64,000 bases of DNA, from assembly GCA_036676295.1 (NCBI GenBank), contig JAKFDE010000065.1:62001-126000 (forward strand). The letters run 5' to 3'. The DNA is from UBA4416 sp036676295 (GTDB lineage Bacteria; Bacteroidota; Bacteroidia; B-17B0; Aurantibacillaceae). The notes beneath the pieces were generated by a model. It saw only the letters and a program-made list of their open reading frames with translations. It had not been told where the DNA came from and searched no databases. Positions 25,170-32,914 of this stretch are shown piece by piece; the stretch's first letter is position 1, and every line of letters begins with the position of its first letter. The position numbers and the translations under genes are program-made.

Positions 25170-25775
25170 TTAATTAAACCTATACCCAAGCTTCACCGAA
25201 TTCCCGGTAAATGTAAACGTCGCGTTTTTCAACAGAGGATCCAGATGACGTTTTCTGTTTCTGTTATGAAATAGGGTCATAAATGTGTCAAATACAAACA
25301 AGCCTGCGCCTTGTATCATAACGGAATTTCCGTAAGCATTTAATCGTTGGCTTGTTTTGCTGTCTGTTTGGTTTTTTGAAACCTGTGTTAAATAAGCGCC
25401 ACCGCTTATATAAACAACATCCAATAAGGCATTGGCTAAAAATAATTTCTCAAAGGTGGTTTGTTTCTTTTGCAGGTCAAAAAGAGAAGCGGCACTTTTT
25501 TGTTTATTGAACACGCTTGGTAAAGCAATTCCCAAATTGATGGCTCCCCATGCCGCATTCATTAAATGAAATTGTTGATCTTCAAATTTAGCAGACGTTC
25601 CATAACCAATGGCACCACTTACTAAATTAGCACCACCCCATGATGAAAGAACGATCATACCATTGTGGTTGATCTTGTATTGCTTGTCTTCAAATGGGAT
25701 CAGCTTGCTGTCGGTTTGAGCAAAACCCTTGGTGGAAATTAAAATGATTGCTATAATGCTAATGTAAATTTTCAT
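25170..25775 (-). CDS. Hypothetical secreted or envelope protein, 201 aa
   Basis: A signal peptide is visible (residues 1-19, ending TKGFAQ). The mature part is rich in glycine and hydrophobic residues (VLSSWGGANLVSGAIGYG, MNAAWGAINLGIALPSVF, LFLANALLDVVYISGGAYL) and ends in YRFN, a terminal aromatic-residue pattern common in outer-membrane proteins. It may be an integral envelope protein. The function is not recognised. The next gene on the same strand is separated from it by a terminator. Confidence 0.65.
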   Translation of the reverse strand: MKIYISIIAIILISTKGFAQTDSKLIPFEDKQYKINHNGMIVLSSWGGANLVSGAIGYGTSAKFEDQQFHLMNAAWGAINLGIALPSVFNKQKSAASLFDLQKKQTTFEKLFLANALLDVVYISGGAYLTQVSKNQTDSKTSQRLNAYGNSVMIQGAGLFVFDTFMTLFHNRNRKRHLDPLLKNATFTFTGNSVKLGYRFN

Positions 25776-25804
25776 AATGCTTCTTACGTAAATTTATACA
25801 AATA

Positions 25805-25834
25805 AAAAAGGTTCTCAAAATTGAGAACCTTTTA
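25805..25834 (-). terminator. Rho-independent terminator of the esterase gene
   Basis: AAAAGGTTCTCAA and TTGAGAACCTTTT form a 13-bp stem. On the minus strand a T run follows, 18 bp after the esterase stop. Confidence 0.88.
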
Positions 25835-25851
25835 AATTGCAGTGGAGTAGT

Positions 25852-27084
25852 TTAATACTTTACAAGTTTTTGAATGTATTTTTTTTCATGATTGGAGATC
25901 ACTAAAAAATAAATTCCGCTATCAAGGGTTTCAATATTAAGTGTTATTTCTCTTCGGTTTTCATCAATGGCAGAGTTATAAACGATTTGTCCGGTAGTGT
26001 TAATGATCTCTAATTTTAAATTGGAAAGTGATTCGTTATTAAAATTAATAGTCACCGTATTATGTGTTGGATTTGGAAAAACAGAATAGAATGAACTCAC
26101 GGATTCTTTGATGCCGGTAGCTATACAAGTTATGTCGCCTAATTTTTTTAAGCCGGCACGCAAACTGGAAACGGTGTTTACCGAATCCATAAAACGTTGT
26201 CCTGCCGGGCAATCATTTTTTAATTGGTTATCTAAAAAGTTTTGTAAATAATTCATGTATCTCGGAAATGCTAAGGCGTTAGATACCTGATTGCCGCAGC
26301 CTGAAGTGCCTTGTCCTAAGGTGCAATTACCATTTGTGCCGTTCCCAAAATCGCAATGCGTTAATTGAGTTAAGATCACATGAAATTTTTTGGTTGAAGC
26401 TAAAGCATTGTAATGACCATTTTGTACCGTGGTATCGGCCACACAATCTCTGGCACCTGATATAACCAATGTAGGAACGGTAACTAATGAGGCTGATGAA
26501 ATAGAAGAAGGGTTAGTGGTGGCTGCGGCAAAATTAAATAAGCAGGTGATGGAGGTATTATTAGCAGCTGCTAAATAAGAACTACCGGCTCCCATGGAGT
26601 GACCGCCGATGGCAGATTTTTGAGCTACTTTTCCATTAAAGGTAAGTAATACAGATGGTGTTGAAACGGTATTTAAATTCATACCGGCATTAGCCAAATA
26701 TTTTAAGTCTGCTCCAAATTCAGCATGTGTAGGCGAAAAACTACCTTCTGTTCGTGGTAATAAAACAATGTATCCTTTTGAGGCAAGTTGATTGTAGATG
26801 TTATCATACGAATCCCAACCCATAACAAAACCATGACCAATAACAACTACAGGAAATTGTCCTGCAACCACCGGTTGATTATTGCCGGCAGTTGTTGCCG
26901 GGTAATATACTTCTGTGCCGATGTCTCTGCCTGATGCGGTATTAGTGGTAACACCCCCGGAAATGGCATAGCCACCTGTTCGGCCGACATCTTTAAAATT
27001 AATACTCATGTGTCCAACAGCAAACGGTTGCGATAGCATGGATAGTGAAAGGGCAGAGAAAATAAGTAAAAGTTGTTTTTTCAT
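25852..27084 (-). CDS. T9SS-exported alpha/beta hydrolase (PET-hydrolase/cutinase-like)
   Basis: A 410-residue protein. A signal peptide (1-18) precedes an alpha/beta hydrolase domain. The oxyanion-hole motif is GHGF (residues 83-86), the nucleophile is Ser163 in GGHSMGAG, the acid is probably Asp213 or Asp217 in SGARDCVAD, and the base is His243 in LTHCDF. GHSMG and the architecture resemble dienelactone-hydrolase/chlorophyllase/cutinase-type polyester hydrolases. The C-terminal ~80 residues are a type A T9SS sorting domain (VFPNPTHNTV, DSGIYFLVIS). It is therefore probably an exported esterase. The substrate cannot be told from sequence. Confidence 0.88.
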   Translation of the reverse strand: MKKQLLLIFSALSLSMLSQPFAVGHMSINFKDVGRTGGYAISGGVTTNTASGRDIGTEVYYPATTAGNNQPVVAGQFPVVVIGHGFVMGWDSYDNIYNQLASKGYIVLLPRTEGSFSPTHAEFGADLKYLANAGMNLNTVSTPSVLLTFNGKVAQKSAIGGHSMGAGSSYLAAANNTSITCLFNFAAATTNPSSISSASLVTVPTLVISGARDCVADTTVQNGHYNALASTKKFHVILTQLTHCDFGNGTNGNCTLGQGTSGCGNQVSNALAFPRYMNYLQNFLDNQLKNDCPAGQRFMDSVNTVSSLRAGLKKLGDITCIATGIKESVSSFYSVFPNPTHNTVTINFNNESLSNLKLEIINTTGQIVYNSAIDENRREITLNIETLDSGIYFLVISNHEKKYIQKLVKY

Positions 27085-27245
27085 AGTTTAAGTTTTTTTG
27101 GTAAATCTATATCACACGAATCAATTTATGCACGCATAGTTTATGCGGTTATCTCAGTTAAAGCAATTTGTAGCAAGGTTGTAGAACGCTTACAGAATAA
27201 TAAACTTATTCGGTTTAGAAGAATGAAGTGGTTTGATATAAGCAC

Positions 27246-27292
27246 AAAAAAAAGATGGTCATCTGTTGTTAATCAGATGACCATCTTTTTTT
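27246..27292 (-). terminator. Long bidirectional terminator hairpin
   Basis: AAAGATGGTCATCTG and CAGATGACCATCTTT form a 15-bp or longer perfect stem around an 8-nt loop, with A and T tracts outside. It lies 16 bp after the stop of the coiled-coil lipoprotein gene on the minus strand. Confidence 0.9.
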
Positions 27293-27307
27293 TAAAGGGA
27301 AAAAATA

Positions 27308-28171
27308 TTATTCGATAATAATAACTAAGTATTTAGAGTTCGACCAGAATTCTTCAGCGTTTGTGATCTCAATTTTTTCAACTTTTGTTTTATCACCAAC
27401 TAATTTGTAAGAACTTGAAGGATGAGAAGAAACAACTTTTGCGCTTTTAGCACCAATATTAATAGAAGTTGTTTTAGATACATCTACTTTAGTGAAATAA
27501 TCTTTGTTTAGATCATCTTTTACTTTAGTTGATTTACCTATTCCAATAAAACCACCTTCTTTGGTTATTACACCTTTTTCTTTCAATTCTTTAGATGTAC
27601 CAAAAGCATAATATGCTGTGTTTAATTTTTCTGTTTTATTAGTGCTTTCAGCTTCTACTGTTTCTAAATTCATTTGAATGTTACTTAACTCAATGTTTTT
27701 AGATTCTAATGCAGATTTTAATTCAGCAATTTCGCCATCTTTAGCATCTATCTGAGATTGTAAGTTTGCGATCATTTCTTCTAACCCTTTAATTTTTGAG
27801 TTAGAGTCTTTTAATTTTTTAGACAAAGAACCAATACGGTTTTTGTTTTTAGCCATTAGATCATAGATCGCTTGAATATCTTCTTTGATCTGCTCTTCTT
27901 TGCTTTTCACATCACCACTTTTGGAAGAAGCCGTTACGATTTTCTCTTTTTCTTTAATGGCATTTAAATTATCCTGAATCTCATTAAAAGAGCTAACAAA
28001 CTCTTGTAAAGCTGCTTCTTTTTCTGATAATTGTCCACTCAATTCTCCGGCAACGTTAGATAAGCTGTCAGCTAAAGGATTAGCTTCTTTCTCGCCACCT
28101 CCACAAGATGGTGTAAATAAACATGTCGCAGATATTACTGCAGCAACAATGATCAATTTTATAGTTTTCAT
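27308..28171 (-). CDS. Coiled-coil lipoprotein, 287 aa
   Basis: The lipobox TPSC places the lipidated cysteine at residue 23, followed by GGGEKEAN. Residues ~40-180 are heptad-rich coiled coil (EEMIANLQSQIDAKDGEIA and similar). A conserved C-terminal region follows (YYAFGTSKELKEKGVITKEG, FIGIGKSTKVKDDLNKDYF). Homologous Bacteroidota lipoproteins include collagen-binding surface adhesins of the Cbp1 type; that identity is remembered from the C-terminal motif and is tentative. It is monocistronic with a strong terminator. Confidence 0.8.
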   Translation of the reverse strand: MKTIKLIIVAAVISATCLFTPSCGGGEKEANPLADSLSNVAGELSGQLSEKEAALQEFVSSFNEIQDNLNAIKEKEKIVTASSKSGDVKSKEEQIKEDIQAIYDLMAKNKNRIGSLSKKLKDSNSKIKGLEEMIANLQSQIDAKDGEIAELKSALESKNIELSNIQMNLETVEAESTNKTEKLNTAYYAFGTSKELKEKGVITKEGGFIGIGKSTKVKDDLNKDYFTKVDVSKTTSINIGAKSAKVVSSHPSSSYKLVGDKTKVEKIEITNAEEFWSNSKYLVIIIE

Positions 28172-28272
28172 AGATTTAGATTAATTTTTGACAAATGTAT
28201 TCATTAATACCTATAGAAAGAGGAGGTAACCGTATTTTTCACATTTTTTTTATGTTTATATTTACACAGCTT

Positions 28273-28884
28273 ATGAACAAAATTTCGACTTTTTTCAAAA
28301 GATCAAATATTACGTCTTATTTGGTTGTTATTGCTTTAACCCTAACTATTTCTTTATTGTTATTAAAGAATTGCTCTCCCAAAGAAACAGTTACGGAAAC
28401 AAATGATATTGCCATTACTAAAATTCAAGCGATTGGTAAGATGGAACTGGTAAAGCTTAACATAAAAGATGTGTTGGAATATTCCATTAAACGTGATTAT
28501 TTGCCCGATTCAAAAATATTATTAGTGGTAAGTGGCGAAATAGCCGGCTGCATTGATCTGACCAAAATAGATGCAAAAAAGATCATTCACACTGATTCCT
28601 TAATAAAAATTACCTTGCCTAAACCCGAAATCTGCTATTATAAGATCGATCATCAAAAAAGTAAGATCTATAATGCTACCACGTATTTCATGCTGGATAA
28701 TGAACTGGCATTAACTCAATTGGTTTATAAACGAGCTGAAAATTATTTTAAAAGTGATAGTTTGAATCAGATCGTGTTTAAAGAAACGGAACTCAATGCT
28801 CAAAAAATATTGAAACCATTGTTAGAGAGCATTACCAAAAAAAGAGTAGAGGTAAGTTTTGATAAATCAATGATAAAAAACTAA
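28273..28884 (+). CDS. DUF4230 family membrane-anchored protein
   Basis: A 203-residue protein. One N-terminal membrane helix (about residues 14-34) precedes a periplasmic DUF4230 domain (ITKIQAIGKMELVKLNIKDV, VVSGEIAGCIDLTKI, ITLPKPEI). The family's function is unknown. The ATG at 28273 is chosen over one 26 codons upstream because a near-consensus -7 element (TATATTTA, 28257-28264) lies between them and the longer form has no typical N-terminus. It starts a run of membrane genes continued at 28888 and 29423. Confidence 0.8.
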   Translation: MNKISTFFKRSNITSYLVVIALTLTISLLLLKNCSPKETVTETNDIAITKIQAIGKMELVKLNIKDVLEYSIKRDYLPDSKILLVVSGEIAGCIDLTKIDAKKIIHTDSLIKITLPKPEICYYKIDHQKSKIYNATTYFMLDNELALTQLVYKRAENYFKSDSLNQIVFKETELNAQKILKPLLESITKKRVEVSFDKSMIKN

Positions 28885-28887
28885 AGA

Positions 28888-29427
28888 ATGTCAGTTTTTG
28901 CCAGGCGTTTATTATCTTTTGTGTTGCTTGGAGGTTTGTGCTGCCACTTTGTTTTGATTTTTATATACAGCTCTCCAATAAAGTTCCGATCCGAAAAAAT
29001 AAAATTTGTAAGTAATTATTACACGTATCCGTTTTTTCATCAAAGCTGGAATTTATTTGTGCCGGCACCCAAAGCCGAATTTCATTTATATGTGAGGTAT
29101 TATGGTAAAGATAAATGGTATAGTTGGCAAGATGTATTTCAAACGCAACTTAATAAACGCCGTAATAATCCCATTAAAGGTGCCGAATTGAAAGTGCTAT
29201 TGTTTTCTACTGATATGAATTACCTCAGCGGATCATTAAGCGAAACCTCGCGTGTATATGAGGTTGAACCAATGGATGTAAATTTTCAAATATTAAAACA
29301 TGCTGTTAAGCAATACATTGTTAACTATAAGTGTATGAAAAAAGCAACAACATTTGAGATCATATTTGTGAGAATAGAAAACAAACAAAAAATAATACAG
29401 TACTATAAAAACTTGTCGTTACATTAA
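28888..29427 (+). CDS. DUF5819-like membrane protein, 179 aa
   Basis: One N-terminal membrane helix (about 8-28), then an extracytoplasmic domain with YPFFHQSWNLFVPAPKAEF, which recalls the aromatic Q-x-W-x-LFAP motif of DUF5819 proteins. These commonly sit beside HTTM membrane proteins, as here. The gene starts 3 bp after the DUF4230 stop, and its own stop overlaps or touches the start of the HTTM-like gene. The molecular role is unknown. Confidence 0.65.
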   Translation: MSVFARRLLSFVLLGGLCCHFVLIFIYSSPIKFRSEKIKFVSNYYTYPFFHQSWNLFVPAPKAEFHLYVRYYGKDKWYSWQDVFQTQLNKRRNNPIKGAELKVLLFSTDMNYLSGSLSETSRVYEVEPMDVNFQILKHAVKQYIVNYKCMKKATTFEIIFVRIENKQKIIQYYKNLSLH

Positions 29428-30289
29428 TAAACTGCTTACATATTTATACCAAACTAAAAATCAAACCAAAGAGATTTCATGGTTTAGAAATGTGCTGTAT
29501 TTATTTTTAATTTACAGGGCAACTGTTTATGCTTTGAATTTTAGATCACTGTTTTCTGCTCATCGATTGATCTTTCATCATACGCAACATGCCGGTTTTA
29601 AAAATGATCTGGCTTTTGTTTTAACGAATCATTATACCGTTTATCTGGGAATATTTTTCATTGTATTGATTGGCGTCTTATCATTGATCGGCCTTTTTAA
29701 AAGATCAAACTATCTCACTAATTGTTTGCTTTGGTTTACAATTGTCAATACCAATAATTTTTTATACCCAACCTTAACAGCAGGCGATTATTTATTGAAT
29801 CAGCTTTTGTTTTTTAATATATTTTTCTCGATCACAAATTCAAACAATAATAGTGTTCAGGATGTAAAAACTATTTTTCATAATGTTGCATTAGTGGGGA
29901 TCAAAGTTCAAATTTGTTTAGCATATTTTTTAGCCGGCTGGTTTAAATTAACTGATGCCGATTGGTTAGAAGGAATGGCGGTGTACCAAACCTTTCAATT
30001 ACCGGAATATTCAAATGCTCTGTTGCAAAACATCCCACAAAGTATTTGTATGATCTTAGCTTACGCCACTTTAGTGTACCAATTGTTGTTTTCTATTTTA
30101 ATTTGGGTAAGGCCATTTAAAATCTACTTATTTGCTTTTGGTATTATTCAACATTTGATCATTGCTTTTGGTATGGGTTTATTCTCATTTGGTATCATCA
30201 TGATCATTTGTTACATTTTGTTTTTGAAGTATGATTATTCTCCTACGAATTTTGCAGATGGGGCAGAGAAAGAGATCTGCGAGGATTAG
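29423..30289 (+). CDS. HTTM-like (gamma-carboxylase-type) membrane protein; start uncertain
   Basis: A protein of about 288 residues with seven or more hydrophobic helices, including FFIVLIGVLSLIGLF, GIKVQICLAYFLAGWFKL and YLFAFGIIQHLIIAFGMGL. The pattern fits HTTM proteins, bacterial relatives of the membrane part of vitamin K-dependent carboxylase. A GTG at 29492 is the first standard start, but the frame is open back to 29396 and reads protein-like text (INKLLTYLYQTK, EISWFRNVLYLF) that joins the first helix. ATT at 29423, overlapping the previous stop, or CTG at 29432 are therefore likelier starts. Confidence 0.65.
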   Translation: MNKLLTYLYQTKNQTKEISWFRNVLYLFLIYRATVYALNFRSLFSAHRLIFHHTQHAGFKNDLAFVLTNHYTVYLGIFFIVLIGVLSLIGLFKRSNYLTNCLLWFTIVNTNNFLYPTLTAGDYLLNQLLFFNIFFSITNSNNNSVQDVKTIFHNVALVGIKVQICLAYFLAGWFKLTDADWLEGMAVYQTFQLPEYSNALLQNIPQSICMILAYATLVYQLLFSILIWVRPFKIYLFAFGIIQHLIIAFGMGLFSFGIIMIICYILFLKYDYSPTNFADGAEKEICED

Positions 30290-30344
30290 CGAAATCTGTG
30301 AGCCAATAATCTTTATCTATATTTCATATTCCAACAATAAATTA

Positions 30345-30352
30345 TAACTTCG
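30345..30352 (+). promoter_or_regulatory. Candidate -7 element of prfB (TAACTTCG)
   Basis: TAACTTCG differs from TAnnTTTG by one base and lies 4 nt before the ATG, with TTTC 19 bp upstream. It suggests a leaderless prfB transcript. Confidence 0.35.
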
Positions 30353-30356
30353 TGCC

Positions 30357-31449
30357 ATGTTTACAACAGACCAACTAAAGGACCTTCAAGAGCGACAAAT
30401 CGCACTGAAGGGGTTTCTTTGACTACGATAAGAAAAGTCACGAGTTAAGAGAACTCGAAGAAAAAACTCTTGATCCAAATTTCTGGACAGATTCCAAAAA
30501 AGCCGAAGCAGTATTAAAAGAAGTGAAATCACGAAAATCGTGGATCACGGCTTATGATAAATTAGCCCGAGCGGTTGATGATCTCGTTACCATGTACGAA
30601 TTTTATAAAAGTGGAGATGCTACCGAAGCGGATGCTGAAGAGTTATATCAGGCTGCTTTAAAAATACTGGATGATGTAGAGTTTAAAAACATGCTCAACT
30701 CACCGGATGATGCTTTGAGTTGTGTATTGCAGATCAATGCAGGAGCGGGAGGAACTGAAAGTTGCGATTGGGCAAGTATGCTCGAACGGATGTATACGAT
30801 GTGGGCCGAAAAAAACGGATTTAAGTTAACGGAGTTGGATCGCACTGATGGTGATGTGGCGGGTATTAAATCAGTATCCATACAAATTGATGGCGATTAT
30901 GCTTACGGTAATTTAAAAGGAGAAAATGGCGTGCATCGTTTGGTGCGTATCAGTCCATTCGATTCTAATGCTAAACGCCATACCTCTTTTGCATCGGTAT
31001 ATGTGTATCCGGTTGTGGATGATACGATAGAAATTAATATTCATCCAAACGATATAGAAATGAGTACTTCACGAAGTGGAGGTGCCGGTGGACAAAACGT
31101 TAATAAAGTTGAATCTAAAGTGCAATTAACTCATAAGCCTACAGGTATTGTGGTTGTTTGTCAGGTAGAACGCTCACAACTCGGCAATAGAGAAAAAGCC
31201 ATGCAAATGTTACGCTCTCAGTTGTATGAATTAGAGATGCGTAAACGTAATGAAGCCAGGGATGCTGTGGAAGAAGGGAAAATGAAAATAGAGTGGGGCT
31301 CTCAAATTCGCAGTTATGTATTGCACCCTTATAAATTAGTGAACGATCATCGTACGGAATTAAAAATAAATGACGCCGAAGGCGTATTGAATGGTAACAT
31401 TGATGAATTATTGAAAACCTTTTTAATGAGTCAGGGAAAACGAAAATAG
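30357..31449 (+). CDS. prfB: Peptide chain release factor 2, with programmed +1 frameshift
   Basis: RF2 recognises UGA and UAA stops. The zero frame starts at ATG 30357 and runs 21 codons to an in-frame TGA at 30420-30422. The site is CTT TGA C, preceded by an internal Shine-Dalgarno-like AAGGGG (30409-30413), the classic autoregulatory +1 slip of prfB. After shifting, the frame continues DYDKKSHELRELEEK to 31449, giving 363 residues, as usual for RF2. The GGQ motif is in SGGAGGQNVNKVES and the RF2 stop-reading tripeptide SPF in RISPFDSNAK. An annotation starting at 30523 would miss the N-terminal domain. Confidence 0.95.
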
Positions 31450-31456
31450 GATTGTC

Positions 31457-31477
31457 ATGCTGAACTTGTTTCAGCAT
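31457..31477. repeat. Small palindrome after prfB
   Basis: ATGCTGAA, a 5-nt loop, TTCAGCAT. It lies 8 bp after the prfB stop and has no T run, so it is a weak terminator at best. It resembles short dispersed hairpins common between genes of this phylum. Confidence 0.4.
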
Positions 31478-31514
31478 CTCAGTTCTAAAAACTTCATTAA
31501 TAAGAAATGAAATC

Positions 31515-31877
31515 ATGAAAAATAAAATTCAAATATTATATAACCCCCGCTGCTCTAAATGCCGCGAAGCTTTAAGTTTATTGGAAGGTGAAAATTGCGA
31601 AGTTGAAATTGTTGAGTATTTAAAAGAAACTCTTACTAAAAAGGAATTAAAATCTATTTTAGCGAAGTTGGGATTAAAAGCGTTTGACATTGTTAGAAAA
31701 AAAGAAGAGCTCTATCTTAAAAAATTCAATAACAAAAAATTCACTAACGAAGAGTGGATCCAACTTCTTATAGAAAACCCTATTTTAATTGAACGTCCCA
31801 TCGTCATCGATGGTTATAAAGCCATTGTTGGAAGACCCCCAGAACTGGTAGTTGATTTGTTGAATAGGAAGAAATAA
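31515..31877 (+). CDS. ArsC/Spx-family thioredoxin-fold protein
   Basis: A 120-residue protein of the arsenate reductase (glutaredoxin-dependent) family. The catalytic Cys13 is in YNPRCSKCREAL, which here forms a CxxC pair with Cys16, where many ArsC proteins have CSKS. The arginines of IERPIV and VGRPPE match the oxyanion-binding positions. It is a cytoplasmic ArsC or YffB-like reductase. The absence of ars genes nearby argues against a dedicated arsenic operon. Confidence 0.85.
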   Translation: MKNKIQILYNPRCSKCREALSLLEGENCEVEIVEYLKETLTKKELKSILAKLGLKAFDIVRKKEELYLKKFNNKKFTNEEWIQLLIENPILIERPIVIDGYKAIVGRPPELVVDLLNRKK

Positions 31878-32289
31878 TTTTTGTACAAAACTACTGCATA
31901 CGTTGGTAATGGTGCGGTGGGTTTTGGCGAAAGAGAGTGGGGCAGAACGTTAAGGAAAAGTCCTGTGGACTTTTTAGTGATGAGCCAGAAAGTGTGCCCG
32001 ACAATTTTTTCGGTGGAATTGCGAAGGCTTTTGAGCGAGAAAAGAATTGGAGTTGGTCTTTCGTCTTGATTTTTTGTTTCTTTTTGATCAAGCAAAAAGA
32101 AAACGAAAAATATTTAAAATAAATTTAGCCTCGTGATTTTGTGCTTAAATAGGAAAGTTTGGGTATGGTAAAACTTTCTGTTTCTTCGTAACTTTAGGTA
32201 CATCTTTATCACGTACTAACCATAATTGCTTAGGGCCTTTCCCAAATCGATATTGAAGCTGGCTTTGGCAGTTATATAAAATATTTCTT
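31878..32289. other. 412-bp gap with probable dispersed-repeat material
   Basis: Several overlapping frames on both strands stay open here without resembling a protein family, and the segment 32030-32110 (TTTTTGTTTCTTTTTGATCA, then AAGCAAAAAGAAA) is low-complexity and partly self-complementary. I read it as a non-coding, possibly repeated intergenic element. The last ~170 bp before DoxX show no clear promoter. Confidence 0.35.
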
Positions 32290-32709
32290 ATGAAAACTGT
32301 AGTTCAATTAAACAAATGGGCGAACTCTCACACCAGTATTTTAATTGATGTAGTTCGCATTGTAACGGGCTTATTCCTCATCTTTAAGGGTTTGCAATTT
32401 TCTTTTCAAACACATTACCTGGCCGATATTCTTCGATCTAGCTCTTTAGGTACAGGCATGTTTTTAGAACATTACATTGCAATGGCTCATATTGCCGGAG
32501 GTTTATTAGTGGCTATGGGCTTAATTACCAGATGGGCTCTTTTGGTTCAATTACCGATCTTTATTGGTGCGGTGGCTGTAAATTTTATGGGGGCAATGGA
32601 TGCTGCCAATTTATTACAAGCCTTAGCCGTATTAATAATTAGTGTATTTTTCGTTTTTTATGGTTCCGGCAAACATTCTGTCGATTACTCCTTAAAAATG
32701 AACATGTAA
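32290..32709 (+). CDS. DoxX family membrane protein
   Basis: A 139-residue protein with four membrane helices: ILIDVVRIVTGLFLIFKGLQF (about 16-36), a glycine-rich second helix (HIAGGLLVAMGLITRWALL), PIFIGAVAVNFMGAM and LAVLIISVFFVFYGSGKHS. This is the DoxX/DoxD-like fold of small inner-membrane proteins, some tied to respiration or thiol stress. It stands alone between two long intergenic stretches. Confidence 0.85.
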   Translation: MKTVVQLNKWANSHTSILIDVVRIVTGLFLIFKGLQFSFQTHYLADILRSSSLGTGMFLEHYIAMAHIAGGLLVAMGLITRWALLVQLPIFIGAVAVNFMGAMDAANLLQALAVLIISVFFVFYGSGKHSVDYSLKMNM

Positions 32710-32855
32710 TTTTGGCCATTTGTTAAAAACATCATAAAATCAGGACACAAAATGAGTTGTGAGTGGTTGTTATGTGGCTAAAATAGCCGCTGGCAAGCAC
32801 AAAAAATTATTGTGAATAAGTCTCTCAATTATTTGTCTAAAAAACACCATTTAGG

Positions 32856-32887
32856 TTTGTAAATTCAACTTAAAGCCCCTACATTTG
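32856..32887 (+). promoter_or_regulatory. Consensus promoter of atpDC
   Basis: TTTG (32856-32859), 20 bp, TACATTTG (32880-32887), followed by CGCCC. The ATG of atpD is 27 nt downstream. It is a full match to the Bacteroidota housekeeping promoter. Confidence 0.75.
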
Positions 32888-32914
32888 CGCCCGAATTTAA
32901 AATATATTTATAAC

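Noticed and set aside
27073..27318. 81-codon plus-strand ORF
   Set aside because: It spans the start of the esterase gene and the terminator hairpin of the next gene; not a credible protein.
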